From NCBI GenBank assembly GCA_037074615.1, contig CM073527.1, positions 7,776,848 to 7,840,847 on the forward strand: DNA of 64,000 bases, written 5' to 3'. The translations under genes were made by a program, and so were the position numbers. The notes under the pieces are model-generated. The model searched no databases. It was not told the origin of the DNA and saw only the letters and a list, made by a program, of their open reading frames with translations. Each line of letters starts with the position of its first letter. The stretch's first letter is position 1. Below, one piece after another: positions 33,692-45,240 of this stretch. The DNA comes from Leucaena leucocephala (Eukaryota; Streptophyta; Magnoliopsida; Fabales; Fabaceae).

Positions 33692-36600
33692 AATAAAAGT
33701 GAAATCATGCTCCTGCACCTTTTAGTCGTGATCATAGAGTCCTCCGGTCATAACCTTGATTCTTGTGGAAGTCTCTCTGTGTTTACAAGTCGTGACCAAA
33801 ATATGGATCTGGTTGCGACTAAAATGCAAAATCACTAAAACTCTGAGTTTTGAATTAGGTCATATATAAATAAAAGTAAAGGAGGGCTACCATCATGGGA
33901 GAGGCTAGTTTTTGACCTGATTAGGCTAAGAAGCAGTACTCGAGCGTTCTTTGATCACCTTCTCCACATCTTCCATCATTCTACACCTCTCCACAAACTT
34001 CTCCATATCTCTACACCATCAATCTATCGTCTTCTCATCATTTCTTCGTGGCATCATATCTGGATAGCAATTGCTGTACAACAGGAGTCATGAGAGGCTA
34101 AATGTTTAGTCTCTTGGTGATGGATCTGATATCTTGAGTTCATGGACTAAAACGGGGAGTTTCTATTATTCTAATTTACATCTTCTCATGTTATGATTGC
34201 CGCTAGATCTAGGACTTTCATTTTTTGAGCAAGTTTTAAATATTGATTGATCATTCTCATATTAGACTTTGTAATTGAATTCTAATGATTTGAATGTTTG
34301 CTTTTTAATAGAATATTTCAGTTTTAATTTTAAGAGAGTTGGGTTATTATCAGTGATCGTTGTTAATTAATTCAACTGTTTGAAATCTAAGGTTTTTGAT
34401 CGTCAACCATTCGAGGGCATTTTCATCATCTAATTCAACTTACACGCTAAGTGCTTTCTAATAGTTCACTAATAGTTCTTAAACCAACTTTGATCAAAGG
34501 GGTTTAAGAAAAATTAGGGTCATGGACTCAATCTGTAACATCCTTACTTTTATACGTCTTAGGGACTATTCAGTAGCATTTAGAACCACTTACAAGACCT
34601 TGGAAGTCCATTAGCCAAATCTGGAATTTTACTCTTTCTTGGGTTACTGTTCATATGGTATTCCAGATTATGCAACGAACTTCAAAAAACCATAATTAAT
34701 TATAGAAAACTCGAAATGCAGTGGTTCAAAAAGATACATGAAGATAACATCTTGAAATTTAAGTTAAAAATAATTTCTAGACCAAATGATTATCCAATTG
34801 ATACAGTTTATTCGTTGAAATTTACTGTTCATTTGGTCAAAAACTCTGGAAACAGATTCTGGTCCTTGATTTTGGAAAATCATTTCTCTTGATATACACA
34901 TCCAAATGACACGTTCTACCTATGAATTTAAAGCTCTGGATGTGTGATACATGGTCATAAAATTTCGTGAACTAATTCCTTCATTTGCTAGGTCAAACTG
35001 AAGCCACAACAAAACTGCTTCAGGACCTACGTTTTTACCATTTCAGTTTCTTTTCTTTCATTTCCAATAATTGTTTCAACATGCACAAGCCATCAAATAA
35101 GCTTCTTAACATTCATATACATCATGTACATATGCCATAAGTATTACAATAGTTTCATCACATAAATGGACACCTTACATGGCATTTACATACATGGACA
35201 ATTTATAGTCTATGCTAAAATCTCAATACTTCACTTCCTTTCTTCCATTCTTTAGCTCTTCTCCATGCATATCTTTTCTTCATGCTTGACCTAAATTGGT
35301 TGGTTATGGGAGAGTGAGATTCTAGGGAATCTCAGTAGCAAACATTACCACTTAAATATGCAAGATGGATGCTAATGCATGATATGTAATTTCATTAAAC
35401 TTTCTTTGATTAGTGACATGTCATCATGCTATATACTTTTACATAAAGTGCATGGCCATGGAAACATGTTATTCACAATACATTCAACATCATTTATCAT
35501 GTCACAACATCATTCAAATAACATATACATGTCAACACATAAGCATACCACATCAAGCACATAAAGAGATAAGTTCACTACCTTGCACTTAAGCTTTTCT
35601 CTTGACCTTTAGCCCTTGCTCCCTAGCTTTCCAACCATGAAGCCTTTATGTCCATCACTTCCCAACATCTTCTTGGATGTTTCATGGTCCTAAACACATT
35701 CATATTCATCACATAACTCATTAGGACTCATGAACTCCAACCATGTTCAAGACTAACTTTGTTACACTCTTTGTTGTCATAACTTTATCTAATTTTCACT
35801 AATCCACTTGGCTCTTGAACCAATTGATGTCTTGACTTTACCCTACACAATTTCATCTTTTGACCTCATTTATGAGCTTAGAATCATCAAATTCCAGCTC
35901 CTTCATGGCATGCTGTACAGAATTGAACATAAGCACACAATTCTTTCAAAAATTCTCATTTTGATTCTAATGCTTCCCATACTTGTTTCTCCACTTTACC
36001 CCACACAACTTTTCATTTTAAAACCATTGGAACCATCAAAATCATGAAATTCGAATAACTGTTCATGCAAGTGAACAGTACCGTAAGGAATCTCAAAGAC
36101 TACAACCTTGAGATTTTAATGTTTCCAAGGTTCAAAACCTTTCCAATCCTACACAAAATCATCATACAAACTCACTGGAAGCATTAAATCATTGAAATTC
36201 AATTTCCTTCCCTCATGAACAGTGCATACTAAACAGGTACACTATGGCAAAGTCAAGAATATCAATTTGATTTAACAACCAACCACTTAACTAGCTTGTT
36301 TAAGCTTCAATCATATGGTTCTAACTTTAATTTCTTCTTTCCCCTTTCCTTTAAGGTCTTTGGGCAGCAGCACCCCTTAGAGAAAACTCAACTTTTCTTC
36401 CATTAAAACCCTAAGTTCAAGCTCCCAAATCAAAGGAAAATAAGCTAGGAGAGATTGCTTACCTTTAATCTCTAGCTTGCTTGAACTTTGGAACCTTGAA
36501 TCTTCTTTGTCTTGGCTTGAGTTTCCATTTTGCAAGAGTTTCCCCAAGGGTACATGAGCTTACGGTTCTGAACCAGAATTGAGGGGTATTTATAGCCAAA

Positions 36601-38303
36601 ATCCAAGAAAAATGAATGGCCAAGATTGATTTGGTTACTATTTGATCTAAAGGTCCACATTTAATCTTGGATTTAACTTTTTCATAAAAGAACAATTATG
36701 ACATCATGTGGGACAGCTCATGGGACACCTAAGAGGGTTAGGTGGCGTGCTCATAGTGTAAGGAACTTTCTGGAGAAATTCTAGTCCAATCCAGTACCGA
36801 TCAATGCAGTTTCACAACAACCAGACTGTGTTCTATTCCTAATTTTTTATAATATACCAAGATATGTATTCTATCCTGGAAATTAATGTCTAGGCTTCTC
36901 ACACCATTGACATACTTGTACTGGCCACAACTTAATTACAGATCCCTTGGAAAATGACCAAAATACCCTTGGTGTCCTTTCTTGCACTATATTGACCCTA
37001 AGGGCATAATTGTCATTTCACCCCTCTTTGTACTGCCTCAGGGCATATATTGGCTCAACTAAGCATATTTATACCATGTGCCACGTTTTTAGCCTGTCCC
37101 AGATGACCAAAATGCCTTCATCCATCTCTGGTACAATCTGGGCATCCAAGGGTATTTTCGTAATTTCGTACTTTTTCTGGCACTGGCCCCTTCTACTGAT
37201 AGACTGGTACCCTGGGTTTTGGGCCTTCCTTGGCATCATTATGGGCCTATATATGAGGTCATCTGATCTCATTCTATCCAGGCTTACATACCGATAAGTT
37301 CCATTATCGGATCACGGGTGTTAACAAACTCCCATCAAAATTCACTGATATGTGAATAACTTTTTATACAGAACTTCTTCTGGAGTTCTTTCAGATCTAG
37401 GACATCTGACACTGTAGGGCACACTTTCCTGTAATTTGTCCACTTATATCTGAAGTCCATAAAATCTGATAAAATTTTAGATAACTTTTAGACTATCAGA
37501 TAAATATCTGCTGTCTGGAGCCCTAATAAAATTTCTGTATCATGCCAGATTATCCAGCATACCTTCCTCTATTTACTGATGGAATATGGGACTAAAATAC
37601 TTCTGGGCAGTTATAACCCTTTTCGGGCTGATCTTTCTATAATTACAATTTTTCCCTTAAACTTTTCTCTTAATTACATTTATGTCCCTAACTTTTTGGA
37701 TATTTATATTTAGGTCCCTAAACTTTTGGAAATTACAACTTTTGGCCCAACTTTTGTTTCTACTTTAACTTTTGGCCTTTAAACTTTTCCAATTTGCGTT
37801 TAGGTCCTTCTCTTTCTTTAAGACTTATCTAACCTTTATTATTTTTTCTGATCTTTGTCATAATCCTTTCCAAACCTCTTTCCACTATCAGTATTATACA
37901 GATAGGGAAAAAATTTAGGATATGACACAATCGATCGATTGAGCTTTTCTTTAAGACTTAGTGATTTCAAAACTCTGATTTTAACGTGAGAGCAAGGATA
38001 GATACGTTTTCATCATCAAGAGTCTTTCATAACATATTTCTCAAACAAACCAACTCATTTACATCTTAATCAAAAATCCAAAAATATTTACTTTTTTGCA
38101 CCCTACTTTTATTGCTTCAATCACTAAAATCCCAAAAACTATTTTATCCCTGCTCAAGTTTTTCATTGATTTTGACATCCAATATGCTAGGTTTATAAAT
38201 AAAAGGCTCCTTGAGAAGAATAATAGTGTTGTGCCTTATACTATATTATATTGGGTGCAATTAACTTTATTTTGATGGATCAAACTAGGACAATCTGCCC
38301 TCA
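33692..38303 (+). repeat. 5' LTR of the Athila-like element, split by LTR D
   Basis: 33692-34533 and 37933-38303 match the 3' LTR (about 43835-44920): GAGAGGCTAGTTTTTGACCTGATTAGGC, then CTCAATCGATCGATTGAG, then GTTGTGCCTTATACTA. The first part is lost at the junction with LTR B at 33691. The interruption at 34534-37927 is precise, with duplication CAATC. Confidence 0.8.
34534..37927 (-). repeat. Solo LTR D, TGTCATATCC family (3.4 kb)
   Basis: Plus-strand text begins TGTAACATCC and ends GGATATGACA. The flanks carry an exact 5-bp duplication CAATC (34529-34533 and 37928-37932), and the empty site GACTCAATCGATCG is present in the same element's other LTR near 44541. On the minus strand: TATA box 36594-36587, splice-donor-like AAAGGTAAGC (GT at 36462), hairpin 35333-35316. 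It is longer than copies C and F. No coding frame is present despite the length. Confidence 0.88.
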
Positions 38304-39474
38304 TCAATCCTATGTTGCATAATTCCCAGATTTCCCATGAAGCATTTTAGGAAAATGAGGATTCAAATTCATCTTTAAATGCTTATGATAACTATTTTGA
38401 ATCTATTTCCTCTATTTATTTTTCTCTTTGCTCTTGTGAAAGCAATGCATGATGTTTTCATTGTTTTGATGTGAATAGCATGCTTTCAGTTTCCAAGTAT
38501 TTCTCATTCCTATCTAACTTTGATACAATTTCATCATTCTCTAGTGATAATATTTTTGAAAATGAATATATGAGTGATTTTGTAGGAATACAAGACATTG
38601 TGGAAGTTGAAAGTGGAACAAACAAAGAGGGGTCGAGTTTATGTGATTGCAAGTTGTGACGTAAAGACCTCAACATCATGACCAAATATAAACTTGTTGA
38701 GGAACAGACTCTCTGCGCAACTAAGTCATGACAGGTTGATTGTTTGATCGTGATGAATAACTCCTGAGACGTAAAGTCACGATGTGTAGATAATGAAATC
38801 GCTACTAAATATCAGGATTATGAGAAAGAGACTATTTGTTATCCCAAGTTGTGACTAAATGACAATTACGTCGTGACCAAACATTTTAGAGATACTCACT
38901 GTCAGTTTGAGTCTCAATGAGAAGTTGAAAATAAGCTTGAGACGTCATGACATAAATGGTAGACACAGCCAATGAATCTCAAATTCCTTTAGTTCCACAT
39001 TATGCTATTTTGGTTAAAGGGACAATATGTTCTAACTCTACTTCACATTCACTAATTACCTCTTATACTTTAAGATTCTTAAATGATTTGATCTCAAATA
39101 ATGATATAGGAGTGAAGCAGACTGATCTCAACTATGTTTCAACTGTTACTAACTTAAGCATGGTGTAACTCCTGATGTGATTATAGGGAAGATGGAATGT
39201 CCTAATGAGCTGAATATGAGCAACCTCCAAGAATCTACAAAAGGGAGTATTTATAATTTAAATGATTTCCCCATTTGATCCCTTCTATTGTCCAACCCTT
39301 ATAATTAAAGTTAAAAGATTTATCTTCTAACCTAAAGTATGCTTACCTTGAGCCATACTCAAAATTGCCAGTAATAACTTCCAGTTCTTTAAATGATAGT
39401 GAAGAGTCTAGGTTTTAAGTGTGATTATAATGAATAGAGAGGCCTTGGGTTAGTAATTAGCTGATATAAAAGAG

Positions 39475-41480
39475 ATAGATGTAACTGTTTGTACTAATAG
39501 GATTTTGTTGAGTGAAGATTCCAAGCGAATTAAACAACCCCAAAGAAGATTAAATCCATTGATCTCTGATGTGGTTAGGAAGGAGATTAGTAAATTATTA
39601 AAGGCAGGAATCATATATGCTATTTCAGATAGTGAATGAGTATCTCCTGTGCATGTGGTACCTAAAAAGAGTGGACTGATAGTAGTAAAAAAAGAAGAAT
39701 AATGAATTGATACCAACTAGAGTGCAAAATTCATGGAGGGTTTGTATTGATTATTGAAGGTTGAACGATTCTACTAGGAAATATCATTTTCTCTTGCCGT
39801 TTATTGACCAAATGCTTGAGAGATTAGCAGGGAAAAGACATTATTGCTTCCTATATGGATATTCAGGATATTTCTATATTCCAATAGATCTGAGGGACTA
39901 AGAAAATACCACATTTACATGCCCCTTTAGTACATATGCCTATAAAAGAATGCATTTGGTTTATGTAATGCTCTTGGCATATTTTAGCGTTATCATGTAG
40001 TAGTCAAGTACCTGTTCCATAAACCTCAATATAAGACAATACTTCTAAGATGGATGCTAATGCTTCAAGAGTTTGATATAGAAGTGAGGGATCGAGCTGG
40101 AAATGTGAACCACGTTACAGATCATCTAAGCAGATTACTAATAGAGACAAGGGTAGTACTTAGTTCTGATCTTATTTGTGATTCTTTCCCTAATCAATCT
40201 TTTTGTTTAGTTACTGTTGTAGAACCTTGGTATGCTCATTTAGTTAATTTCATTGAGACCGGCCTAATCCCATCTCATTTGTCCTAATTTCTGGCCCACA
40301 AGCTCAATAGTGAATCTAAATACTTTATTTGGGATAACCCTTTTTTGTGGAGGTTGTGCTCAAATCAAGTATTAAGATGATATGTCCCAGACCAAGATCA
40401 CAAGTTAGTTTTGGAAGCTTGCCATTCATGGGTTTGCGGTGGTCATTTTGGGGAAAAAAGACAGCACGTAGGGTCATTGAATCCAGTTTTTAATGGCCTT
40501 CCCTTTTCAAAGATGCTTTTGAGTTTTGTAGAGCCTATGATAGGTGCCAAAGATTTAGGGGGATTAGTAAAAAGCATGAGATGCCATAACAACCTATTAT
40601 GTTTTGTGAGCTTTTTTATGTTTGGGGAATCAATTTCATGGGACCTTTTCCACCCTCAGCGGGATTTCATTTAATTTTATTGGTTGCAGACTATTTTTCT
40701 AGGTGGGTAGAGGACATTCCTACAAGACTAGATGATGCACAAACGGTCTCCAAGTTTCTAAGGTTTCATATCTTTAGTAAATTTGGAGTGCCGAAAGCAT
40801 TAATCAGTGACCAAGGTACCCATTTTTGTAATAAGCTAATCAATAACTTATTATAAAAATATAGTGTAACCCACAAAGTCTTAACCCTATACCATCCTCA
40901 AACTAATGGTTTAACAGAGGTTTCTAATAGGGAAATTAAGCACATTTTAAAAAAGATTGTTAAGCTATCCAATAAAGATTAAAATTTAAGACTTGATTAT
41001 GCTTTATGGGCATACAGAGTAGCTTTCAAAACCCCTCTAGGCATGCCCCCTTATAGGACGGGTTTTAGGAAAGCTTGTCATATGTCTATGGAAATAGAGC
41101 ATAAGACATTCTGGGTATTAAAGGCTTGTAATGAGGACCCTGTAGAAGCTAGTTCAGAGAGGTTATTGCATATTCAAGAGCTGGAGGAGATTAGGTTGGA
41201 TGCCTATAGTAGCTCTGAGATTTATAAATTGAAGACAAAAGTAATCGATGATTCTCATATTTGAGGAAGAGGTTTAAGGTGGGTGATAGAGTGTTAAGGT
41301 ACCAAGCTAGGTTCAAGTTGAAACATGGTAAATTCAAAACTAGCTGGGATGGACCATACACAGTTGTTAAAGTCCATGAATTTAGGATCATTGAGTTAAA
41401 GGAGGAGGCAACAAGCAAAATCTTCCAGTCAAATGGTTACCTTTTAAAACTTTATGAGGAATCTACTCTACCACCTTGAG
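39475..41480 (+). pseudogene. Athila/Tat-like pol remnant (RT to integrase)
   Basis: RT start at about 39475 (PQRRLNPLISDVV, GIIYAISDSE, stop, VSPVHVVPKK), then, after a frame change, WRVCIDY, LPFIDQMLERLAG, TFTCPFSTYAYKRM. At about 39995 the sequence jumps to the end of RNase H (LLQ-like MLQEFDIEVRDRAGN, DHLSRLL), so the catalytic YxDD and most of RNase H are gone. The integrase follows: zinc region with CHSWVCGGHFG (about 40420), core with MGPFPPSAGF, DYFSRWVE, SDQGTHFCN, and C-terminus with FKVGDRVL and SWDGPYTVVKVH (to 41480). At least five stops or frameshifts. Not functional. Confidence 0.85.
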
Positions 41481-43569
41481 GCTAGGTTATCCCTTTTCTG
41501 TCTCTTACCTTTTACAAATTTGCCTAATGTGATATATGCTTGACATTTTAGTTTGATGATTGGAAAGGGATGAACTAGTAGAAGTAGTAGTTAATTTTTC
41601 TACTTAATGATTCAATAGGAGAGTGTTTCATCTTAGTTTGTTTCTATTTTTGAATAATACCCCTATGTTGCCCATGTACTATTTCTTTAGTGATGGTTAT
41701 CTGAGGTATGACACACTTAATTGCATGGTATAGTTTACCCATCCTATCATCTTTACTTTCTTTGTATTGCGATGTATGATTTGAATGTGACTGTGTGTTT
41801 CATTACTGAATTTCATTGAGTTATGTGTTAGTTTATTCTGTTGACAGTGAGGACCCTATCAAGTTTAAGTGTGGAGGAGATGTTATTGTTTATGTGGTAA
41901 TTAATGCAAATTCTTTGATAACTCCAATCTTTCATCATAAAATTTTTGGTTTTTGATTTTAATGAATGATGAATTGCTGAAAATTAGATCCCCGCTTTAA
42001 ACTATTTTGCCATTAGTCAAAAAGGTTTTAGTGTAAAAGATGTTTTGGGCTGTGAAAAGTATTAAGTGGTAGTCTTTTTGGTGTTTTGCTGTGACCTATG
42101 TGTTGTATGGTCGCGATCTGACATGAAGTTTTAGGCTTAATATGCTCTCTGTGAAAATAAGTCACAACATAAGTGCCCTAGGTCACGACAATATCTTTCT
42201 GTGTACTTTAGTTATGACCTATGTTTTGTATAGTCGCGACTACTTGTTGTAAGTTCAAGGCAAGCACTGATTATGAATTGGGTCGTGACCTTCACTGCTT
42301 TAAGTCACAACCTGAGTGTGAAAATGTCCATTTACCTTCTCTTTGCTTTGTGCAATGCTGTATAGAAGGATCCCCTTTGAGATACTAAGTATATTTTATA
42401 ATTAAATGATTCATTGCCCCTTATTTTTAACATTTTTCATGAAATACCATTGTCACACTTGAATTTTTGGAAATGTAAATTGAATTGGAAACACTCAAGT
42501 TTTTACTGTTAAATTTAGGATTATTACATAATTATGAGTGATTACTTTGGAACTTTTAATCCATCATTCAAGAGGGTTTTCAATTGTGATAAGTGTTTTA
42601 ATGCCTAGTGAATGATGAACATTGTTTGAGACTTTAGCTTATGAGCAATTTAGATGAAAAACTTAGTTGGAAGGATTTTCGGCCTAAATTTCTATATTGA
42701 GTATTTAGTCAATTAGTTTATATCCTCTAGAACTTGTCTTAGCTCTAAGTTGAAAATTACTTGCGCATTTATGATATTGAATATGATAGAGACATTCATT
42801 TCTAAACCCTTTTATCCCAAACACAAGCCTATCACACATTATATCCATAATCACCCCTTTTGAGCCCATCACTTTTCTTTTTCCATCATAGAAAGTTATA
42901 TATGCATGACGCTCTTTTTGAAATAAAGTTTTACTCATGTCAGAAAATCATTTTTATTGTGATATTGTGCTACATCTTTTATATACAAGGTGCCAAACAA
43001 AAAAAAAGATGGTGCAAGAAAAATTGAGAAGAAAGAAAAGAGGAATAAATTAGGCACTATTATCAACTCCTATTAGCACAATTACCACCTCTACATCTCA
43101 TAAGACATGAATTCATGCTATATATTCATCATCACATGCATATGGTAGTTTCTATCCTTTGTAATCTATTCCACATGGCCTATCTCCATCATTTCACCCT
43201 TAAAAGACCTCTTAATTCTCTATATAAGTGTTGTATAGTTGATGAGATTTAGAGCCATTACAAGGATATGGTAGGATGTTTTCCAATTTGAATATGAGTG
43301 AATGAACCCAAACAATGAGAGGATATGGAGAGCTAAATACTTACATCCTTAGAGAGAATCTATTGTGCTCATATAGTTGATGTTGATTTCAATTAGTAGT
43401 TGATTACTTGGTATTGCTCATATTATCACCTTTACATTCCCAAAATATGGTGCATTAATTGTCTTAAAGTTTCACTGTGGATTATGTTATTACTTCAAAT
43501 TTAATAGCTTTGGCTTAGGTGTACTTCATGTCTTTGTCTAGGAGTACAAAGGTTCAAGTATGGGGGAAT
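41481..43569. other. 3' non-coding region of the Athila-like element
   Basis: No gene is seen between integrase and the right LTR. The stretch has TCAAGTTTAAGTGTGGAGGAGA near 41855, a second polypurine-like tract of the sort found in Athila elements. A cluster of GTCGCGAC / GTCGTGAC-like near-palindromes lies at 42105-42310. No envelope-like frame is recognisable. Confidence 0.6.
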
Positions 43570-44920
43570 TGATAGAACACAATTTGTGCATGGTTTCTAT
43601 AACATTTTTAGGGTCTTATTACGACTTTACCATTCATTTTATGCCTATATTTGTGCTTTTGTGATAATATATGATTATGCTTTGCAATGTGCTAATTAAA
43701 GGGTAAAATGGTAAATTTACCTTTCCAAACTGCATAAATATTGTTCTCTATTGATTTGGAATTTTATAGTGAGCTTTGATTTTGAATTGTAGCTATTTTG
43801 GGGCAGAACCAAGGACTAATGTGAGTAGAAAAGAAATCACAAGACAAAGACAATCAGATCACGTCTCTATGCTTTTTAGTCGCGAAAAAAGTGTCCATAG
43901 GTCATGACAAAAACATGGATTTGGTCGCGATTAAAATATACAATCGCTGAAGCTGCGCATTTTGGATTAGGTTATGTAGGAATAAAAGGAAGCTGAAGTT
44001 GCATACGTCGGAGAGGCTAGTTTTTGACCTGATTAGGCCAAGAAGTAGTACTCGAATCCTCTCTACACTTTCTCCCTAACCTACACACTCATCTTCCATC
44101 GTCTGCACCTTTCCATAAGAGGCTATGTCCTTAGTCTCTTGGTGATGGATTTGATATCTTGAGCTCATCGATTGTTGGGGAGTTTTCTGTTTTAATCTGC
44201 AACTATTTTATGTTTTGAAGCTTCTAGATCTAGGGTTTTTATTATATGAATAAGAGATTGAATGTCGATTGATTATTCTAAGATTAGACAACTATAATTT
44301 ACTTCGAATGATTTGGATGTTGATCTTTAATATAGTATTTCGGTTTCGATTTTAAGATAGTTGGATTATTATCAACAATCGTTGTTAAATAATTCAATTG
44401 CTTGAAATCTATGGTCATCAATTGATGATCATTCGAGGGCATTCATCTGATTTAATTGCACGCTAAGTAGTTTTTAATAGTTCATTAAGAGTTTTTAAAC
44501 TAGCTTTGATCAAAGGAGTTGAAGAATTATTAATGCTCTAGACTCAATCGATCGATTGAGGTTTTATTTAAGACTTAGTGATTTCAAAACTCCTATATCA
44601 AATTAAGAGCAAGGATAGATAGGCCCCTATCATCAAGAGTCTTTGATAACAGATTTCTTTCACAATCCAATGAATTTTCATGTTAATAAAAAATACAATA
44701 ATATTTACTTTACTGTATCCTTACTTTATTGCATCAAAAATCAATCAAACCCTAAAATCCATTTTACATTCACTCAGGTTTTCAATAGTTTTGTCACCTA
44801 CTTGCTAGGTTTCCAATAAAAAGCTCCTCAAGAAAAACGATAGGGTTGTGCCTTATACTACATTAAGAGGGTGCAATTATTTTTGTTTTGATAAGTCAGA
44901 CGATGACAATCTGTGCTTCA
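43570..44920 (+). repeat. 3' LTR of the Athila-like element
   Basis: Starts TGATAGAACACAATTTGTGC right after the polypurine tract GTATGGGGGAATT and ends near 44920 (CTGTGCTTCA), where similarity to the left LTR stops. The exact 3' terminus is uncertain by a few bases. It keeps the undisturbed target of LTR D at 44541. Confidence 0.75.
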
Positions 44921-45240
44921 AATCAGTTGCCTATGAGACTTTTAACATTTATAAAGAAAAAGCCAACTTTCTTCATAATAAATAGATTTTGTGTAAAGTA
45001 TTTTTGGTTAGCGATAAGGTTTTGAGATTAAAAGCTATATATACTTTCAAACCTAGAAAACTTGCTGTAAGATGGGATGGTCTATATGTGGTGCCCAAGA
45101 TTCATGGTTACAGAACAATTGAATTGATGGATGAAGTAGATGGTACATCATTTCAAGTCAATGGCCACTTATTGAAGCTTATAAGGAGAACTACATATCC
45201 CCATGATACTCAGGTTGTCTCTTTCCTTGTTTCCTTACAC
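44921..45240 (+). pseudogene. Second Athila-like integrase C-terminus fragment
   Basis: Plus-strand frame with AYETFNIYKEK, then FLVSDKVLRLKAIYTF, VRWDGLYVVPKIHGYRTIEL and FQVNGHLLKL. This is the same integrase C-terminal region as at 41190-41480, but a different, diverged copy. One stop lies after FLHNK. It directly follows the right LTR of the Athila-like element and ends at LTR E, so the element probably inserted into, or recombined with, an older relative. Confidence 0.75.

Larger units (their letters stand above)
33692..44920 (+). mobile_element. Athila/Tat-like Ty3/gypsy element (degenerate)
   Basis: Plus-strand gypsy element. The left LTR (33692-38303) is interrupted by solo LTR D, the internal region is 38304-43569 and the right LTR is 43570-44920. 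The tract TCAAGTATGGGGGAATT before the right LTR is the Athila-type polypurine tract, and the pol text (GTHFCN, LYHPQTNG, LWAYR) fits the non-chromovirus Athila/Tat group. Only about 1.2 kb separates the left LTR from RT, so most of gag and protease is missing (38304-39474 shows no recognisable gag). LTR B has replaced the outer end of the left LTR. Confidence 0.8.

Noticed and set aside
35808..36047. Short frames inside LTR D (also 37010-37297)
   Set aside because: They are not conserved in the other LTR copies and show no motif. LTRs of this family are non-coding.
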